Assembly (NCBI RefSeq): GCF_002979555.1
Contig: NZ_PCOZ01000008.1
Span: forward strand, 1 to 64,000
Source of the DNA: Pseudomonas sp. MYb60
Lineage (GTDB): Bacteria; Pseudomonadota; Gammaproteobacteria; Pseudomonadales; Pseudomonadaceae
Length of the DNA: 64,000 bases
Direction: 5' to 3'
A program made the translations under genes and the position numbers. Of the stretch, positions 54,964-64,000 are shown piece by piece. Position 1 is the stretch's first letter. Each line of letters begins with the position of its first letter. The notes below the pieces were generated by a model. The model was not told where the DNA came from, did not search any database, and worked only from the letters and a program-made list of their open reading frames with translations.

Positions 54964-54968
54964 GCCGT

Positions 54969-55441
54969 TCAGACGTGACGAACTTCAACAATCTCGTACT
55001 CGATTACACCGCTCGGGGTTTTAACGGCGACTACGTCACCCTCTTCCTTCCCGATCAAGGCGCGTGCCAGGGGCGAGCCGACCGAAATCTTGCCAAGTTT
55101 GAAGTCAGCTTCATCCTCACCCACGATGTGGTAAGTCACGCTTTCATCAGTCTCGACATTGGCGATTTCAACGGTAGTGCCGAAGATCACTTTTCCGGTA
55201 TGAGGAATGGTCGTGACATCAATGATGACCTGATTCTGGATCCGGCCCTCAATGTCACGAATGCGCGCCTCAACCATACCCTGCTGCTCACGCGCAGCGT
55301 GGTATTCGGCGTTTTCCTTCAAGTCACCCAACTCACGGGCCGTACCGATGTCCTGGCTCAGCTTCGGACGGACGACCTTGGTCAGGTGGGCGTGCTCCTC
55401 TTCCAGGGCTTTGGCGCCCTGGACGGTCATGGGGTACTTGA

Positions 55442-55445
<4 letters not shown>
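54969..55445 (-). CDS. greA: transcription elongation factor GreA
   Basis: Stimulates cleavage of backtracked RNA in RNA polymerase. The ATG at 55445 ([14 protein letters not shown]) gives 158 residues, family length; a longer frame runs into carB. Coiled coil with the [16 protein letters not shown] tip (acidic residues near 41-44) and the C-terminal FKBP-like domain ([15 protein letters not shown]). It overlaps carB by four bases (ATGA), so it is translated with carB. Confidence 0.98.
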
Positions 55446-58663
<3,218 letters not shown>

Positions 58664-58768
58664 GGGTTTGTCACTCAAATCCGCAGGTCAGTCGGCAAGC
58701 CGTCTTGAACAATCTTTGATGAGCCTGCGGGGGCCACCGACACTCGGGGCCGCCCGCAGGCCGCTCAG

Positions 58769-59905
58769 TCAGCGTCGCTTGGCCATCTCATTGATGAAAC
58801 GGTCGAACAGCGGCGCTACGTCGTTCGGGCCCGGGCTCGCTTCAGGGTGGCCCTGGAAGCTGAACGCGCTCTTGTCGGTGCGCTCGATGCCTTGCAGGGA
58901 ACCGTCGAACAGCGACTTGTGGATAGCGCGCACGTTGCTCGGCAACGTCGCTTCATCCACCGCAAAACCGTGGTTCTGGCTCGTGATCATGACGACGCCG
59001 GTGTCCAGGTCCTGCACAGGGTGGTTGGCACCGTGATGGCCGTGACCCATTTTCAGGGTCTTGGCGCCGGAGGCCAGGGCCAGCAGCTGGTGACCGAGGC
59101 AGATACCGAAGACCGGGATCTCGGTTTCCAGCACATCCTTGATCGCCTGGATGGCGTAGTCGCACGGCTCAGGGTCGCCCGGGCCGTTGGACAGGAACAC
59201 GCCGTCCGGTTGCAGGGCGAGCACGTCGCTGGCAGGGGTTTGTGCCGGCACCACGGTGACGCGGCAGCCGCGCTCTACCAGCATGCGCAGGATGTTGTAC
59301 TTGACGCCGTAGTCGTAGGCCACGACGTGGTACGGCAGGTCAGCTACCTCGAGGGTCGCATGGCTGTCGGTCTTGAGGTCCCAGACAGTGGAGCGCCACT
59401 CGTACTTCTCTTTGACGCTGACAACTTTCGCCAGGTCCATGCCTTTCAGGCCAGGGAAACCTTGCGCTGCGGCAATCGCCGCCTCTTCGGAAATATTGTC
59501 ACCGACCATGATGCAACCGTTCTGCGAGCCTTTTTCACGCAGGATGCGCGTGAGACGGCGCGTATCGATACCGGCGATTGCCACAACATTGTTGGCTTTC
59601 AGGTAATCGGACAGCGACATCGTGTTACGCCAGTTGCTCGCAACCAGTGGCAGGTCACGAATCACCAGACCGGCCGACCAGACACGATCCGACTCGACGT
59701 CTTCCGGTGTAGTACCGGTGTTGCCGATGTGTGGATACGTCAGGGTAACGATCTGTTGGGCGTAGGAAGGATCGGTAAGGATTTCCTGATAGCCGGTCAT
59801 GGCAGTGTTAAACACTACCTCTCCAACGGTCTGACCGTCGGCTCCAATGGCTTCGCCGCGAAAAATGCTGCCATCAGCAAGGGCGAGTATGGCTGGCTTA
59901 GTCAA
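58769..59905 (-). CDS. carA: carbamoyl-phosphate synthase small chain
   Basis: Glutamine amidotransferase subunit supplying ammonia to CarB. Start is a TTG at 59905 with GGGAGG five bases upstream, giving 378 residues beginning (M)[12 protein letters not shown]; no ATG is nearer, and longer frames run into the leader. Class I amidotransferase triad: Cys in GICLGHQLL near 268, and His/Glu in [10 protein letters not shown] near 350. The leader contains a terminator-like hairpin. Confidence 0.96.
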   Translation of the reverse strand: MTKPAILALADGSIFRGEAIGADGQTVGEVVFNTAMTGYQEILTDPSYAQQIVTLTYPHIGNTGTTPEDVESDRVWSAGLVIRDLPLVASNWRNTMSLSDYLKANNVVAIAGIDTRRLTRILREKGSQNGCIMVGDNISEEAAIAAAQGFPGLKGMDLAKVVSVKEKYEWRSTVWDLKTDSHATLEVADLPYHVVAYDYGVKYNILRMLVERGCRVTVVPAQTPASDVLALQPDGVFLSNGPGDPEPCDYAIQAIKDVLETEIPVFGICLGHQLLALASGAKTLKMGHGHHGANHPVQDLDTGVVMITSQNHGFAVDEATLPSNVRAIHKSLFDGSLQGIERTDKSAFSFQGHPEASPGPNDVAPLFDRFINEMAKRR

Positions 59906-59949
59906 GAAGACCTCCCGTAAATAAAGCCTGAAAGGGCGATCGCAGGTGT

Positions 59950-59987
59950 AAAAAAGCGGAGTGACGTATGGACACGTCACTCCGCTT
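59950..59987 (-). terminator. terminator-like hairpin in the carA leader (possible attenuator)
   Basis: 13-bp stem AAGCGGAGTGACG / CGTCACTCCGCTT with an eight-base loop and a TTTTTT run, 45 bases upstream of the carA start. Upstream lies another hairpin CTTTAGTG-TGTT-CACTAAAG (about 60021-60040), and TTCACT there can also pair with AGTGAA just before the terminator stem. That is a possible switch between two structures. It could control carAB by pyrimidines or arginine; this is inference. Confidence 0.7.
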
Positions 59988-60115
59988 ATTCACTGAATTA
60001 TTCTGCGCGCTTTTAGTGAACACACTAAAGCTGTAGCTTACAGAAAAAGGCTTTTTTGGTCCACCGCTAATGAGCCTTAAAGGCATGGGAATGCGACAGG
60101 GCGTCGCTTAGCGGC

Positions 60116-60150
60116 TAAAAACGGGGCCTAAGCATAGGCTTGAGGCCCGG
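60116..60150 (-). terminator. terminator of dapB
   Basis: About ten base pairs with one bulge (GGGCCTCAAGC with GCTTAGGCCC) and a TTTTT run on the minus strand, 14 bases after the dapB stop. It separates dapB from carAB. Confidence 0.85.
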
Positions 60151-60163
60151 TTTTATCTACATG

Positions 60164-60979
<816 letters not shown>

Positions 60980-62104
60980 TTACAGATCGCCGAAGAAACG
61001 CTTCACGCCATCGAAAAAGCCCGTGGTCTTTGGCGAGTGAGAGTTGTCACCCTCCAATGAATTACGGAACTCTTCAAGCAACTCGCGCTGACGACGGTCC
61101 AGATTGACCGGCGTCTCAACCGCCACGCGACACATCAGGTCGCCGGCTCCGCCACCGCGCACTGGCGCGACGCCCTTGCCACGGATACGGAACTGCTTGC
61201 CGGTCTGCGTGCCTTCAGGGATCTTGAGTTTGACTCGACCATCGAGGGTCGGAATCTCAATCTCGCCGCCCAGCGCCGCATCAACAAAACTGATCGGCAC
61301 TTCACAGAACAGGTGCTTGCCGTCGCGCTGGAAGATCGAGTGCTCGCGCACATTGATCACCACGTACAGGTCGCCCGTAGGACCACCCTGAGTACCCGCC
61401 TCGCCCTCGCCCGACAGACGAATGCGGTCACCGGTATCAACGCCCGCCGGCACTTTCACCGACAGCGTCTTGTACTCTTCGACACGGCCTTCGCCGTGGC
61501 AGGAATCGCACGGGTCGGAAATGATCTTGCCCTGGCCATGACAGCGCGGGCAGGTCTGCTGCACCGAGAAGAAACCCTGCTGCATCCGGACCTGACCGAT
61601 ACCGCCACACGTCGGGCAGGTGATCGGCGAGGAGCCCTTCTTGGCACCCGAGCCGTCGCACGGCTTGCAATTGACCAACGTCGGCACACGAATGTTGACA
61701 CTGGTACCGCGCACCGCCTCTTCCAGGTTCAGCTCAAGGGTGTAGCGCAGGTCACTGCCACGCTGGGCACCACCACGCTGACCACCCCGACCACCGCCGA
61801 AAAAGTCGCTGAACACGTCGCCGAAAATATCGGAGAAATTCTGACCGCCAAAACCTGCACCGCCGCCACCCATGCTCGGGTCGACACCGGCATGGCCATA
61901 CTGGTCGTAGGCCGCACGCTTATTGGGATCAGACAGGCATTCGTAGGCCTCATTGGCCTCTTTGAACAATTCTTCGGATTCTTTGCTATCCGGATTACGG
62001 TCCGGGTGGTGCTTCATTGCCAGGCGACGGTAGGCCTTTTTCAGGTCCGCCTCACTGGAGCCGCGCTCCACACCCAACACTTCGTAATAGTCACGCTTTG
62101 CCAT
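60980..62104 (-). CDS. dnaJ: chaperone protein DnaJ
   Basis: Hsp40 co-chaperone that delivers substrates to DnaK. ATG at 62104 ([11 protein letters not shown]), 374 residues. J domain with the HPD motif (KHHPDRNP near 32), a Gly/Phe-rich region (about 75-110), four CxxCxGxG zinc repeats ([32 protein letters not shown], about 147-215), and C-terminal substrate domains. dnaK precedes it on the same strand, separated by 317 bases. Confidence 0.98.
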   Translation of the reverse strand: MAKRDYYEVLGVERGSSEADLKKAYRRLAMKHHPDRNPDSKESEELFKEANEAYECLSDPNKRAAYDQYGHAGVDPSMGGGGAGFGGQNFSDIFGDVFSDFFGGGRGGQRGGAQRGSDLRYTLELNLEEAVRGTSVNIRVPTLVNCKPCDGSGAKKGSSPITCPTCGGIGQVRMQQGFFSVQQTCPRCHGQGKIISDPCDSCHGEGRVEEYKTLSVKVPAGVDTGDRIRLSGEGEAGTQGGPTGDLYVVINVREHSIFQRDGKHLFCEVPISFVDAALGGEIEIPTLDGRVKLKIPEGTQTGKQFRIRGKGVAPVRGGGAGDLMCRVAVETPVNLDRRQRELLEEFRNSLEGDNSHSPKTTGFFDGVKRFFGDL

Positions 62105-62421
62105 AAGTCTTTGCACTCTTAAGGACGTTCAGCCAGACCCTCCTGAGCCCCGCCAAACTCGTTGAGCCCCAATACAGGCCCGGACCCAACTCACGTCAAT
62201 TCAACGATCCTGGTCATTACTACTTTTAGCCAGGTACCCGGCCAAAAATGCGGTATTTACTGCTCGGAAAGCAGGAGCATTCCCGATCACACCGCCAGCA
62301 TCCGAACCTTGTCGCATGCTGTAAAAATTCGCATACCCCAGACACGCCAACGCGGGAGCAAGCTCCCGCGCGGCGACATCCTACCAGTCACCGCTTGATA
62401 GCGGTCAACCGGGCGACCAAC
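62105..62421. other. dnaK-dnaJ intergenic region with REP-like palindrome
   Basis: 317 bases without a gene; longer than in E. coli. Holds a perfect palindrome CGCGGGAGC-AA-GCTCCCGCG at 62351-62370, of the GGGAGC-centred REP type common in Pseudomonas. It may attenuate read-through from dnaK to dnaJ or stabilise the dnaK 3' end. No other structure stands out. Confidence 0.55.
62351..62370. repeat. REP-like palindrome
   Basis: Perfect 9-bp inverted repeat around AA, with the GCGGGAGC core of pseudomonad repetitive extragenic palindromes. 52 bases beyond the dnaK stop. Confidence 0.6.

Positions 62422-64000
<1,579 letters not shown>

Overview
The window is a stretch of conserved chromosome from a Pseudomonas species, most likely of the P. 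fluorescens lineage. The reasons are a GC-rich coding style, protein sequences of typical pseudomonad form, and a gene order found together in this genus: msrPQ-pssA-ilvCHI, mrcB-lpoP, a prrF RNA beside hmuTUV, dksA-gluQ-cbrX-cbrA-cbrB-crcZ-pcnB-folK-panBC-pgi-acs, then on the minus strand tRNA-Leu/secG through rimP-nusA-infB-rbfA-truB-rpsO-pnp, tpiA-glmM-folP-ftsH-rlmE, and dnaK-dnaJ-dapB-carAB-greA. I see no prophage, insertion sequence, CRISPR array, integron or obvious genomic island. The species call is an inference; the genus call is firm.

Layout. Bases 1-303 hold no gene. From 304 to 10100 the minus strand carries methionine sulfoxide repair (msrPQ), phosphatidylserine synthase, the branched-chain amino acid genes ilvI-ilvH-ilvC with a long leader, and a cell-wall unit (mrcB, its lipoprotein activator lpoP, yqcC). 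From 10219 to 12669 the plus strand has a kinase-like fusion protein, a pentapeptide-repeat protein and a lone TfoX C-terminal domain. An iron section follows (12748-15731): a Fur-box promoter, a PrrF small RNA, and a convergent hmuTUV haem importer with its own Fur-like site. A Rieske protein, sfsA, an aminotransferase, dksA and gluQ lead to the carbon-catabolite hub at 19742-24866: small ORF cbrX, sensor CbrA, regulator CbrB and the sRNA CrcZ with a sigma-54 promoter and a CbrB-type operator. Next come pcnB, folK, panBC, pgi, acs, an MpaB-family protein, an rRNA methyltransferase-like protein and a large DUF748 protein, all on the plus strand.

From 37883 to 53261 nearly all genes lie on the minus strand, and transcription runs from high to low coordinates: ftsH-folP-glmM-tpiA-secG, two tRNAs, the translation/transcription cluster rimP-nusA-infB-rbfA-truB-rpsO-pnp, and a BON-domain protein. 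The tRNA-fMet to rimP junction has strong terminator hairpins. From 53462 onward are rlmE, divergent yhbY, greA, carB, carA behind a terminator-like leader hairpin, dapB, dnaJ and the 5'-truncated dnaK.

How it fits together: iron (Fur/PrrF/haem import), carbon preference (CbrAB/CrcZ) and stringent control (DksA) lie next to biosynthetic and housekeeping genes that they plausibly influence. The most informative non-protein features are the two regulatory RNAs and the leaders of ilvI, carA and rimP. I found no previously undescribed multi-gene system; the findings are mostly regulatory details and a few under-characterised proteins.
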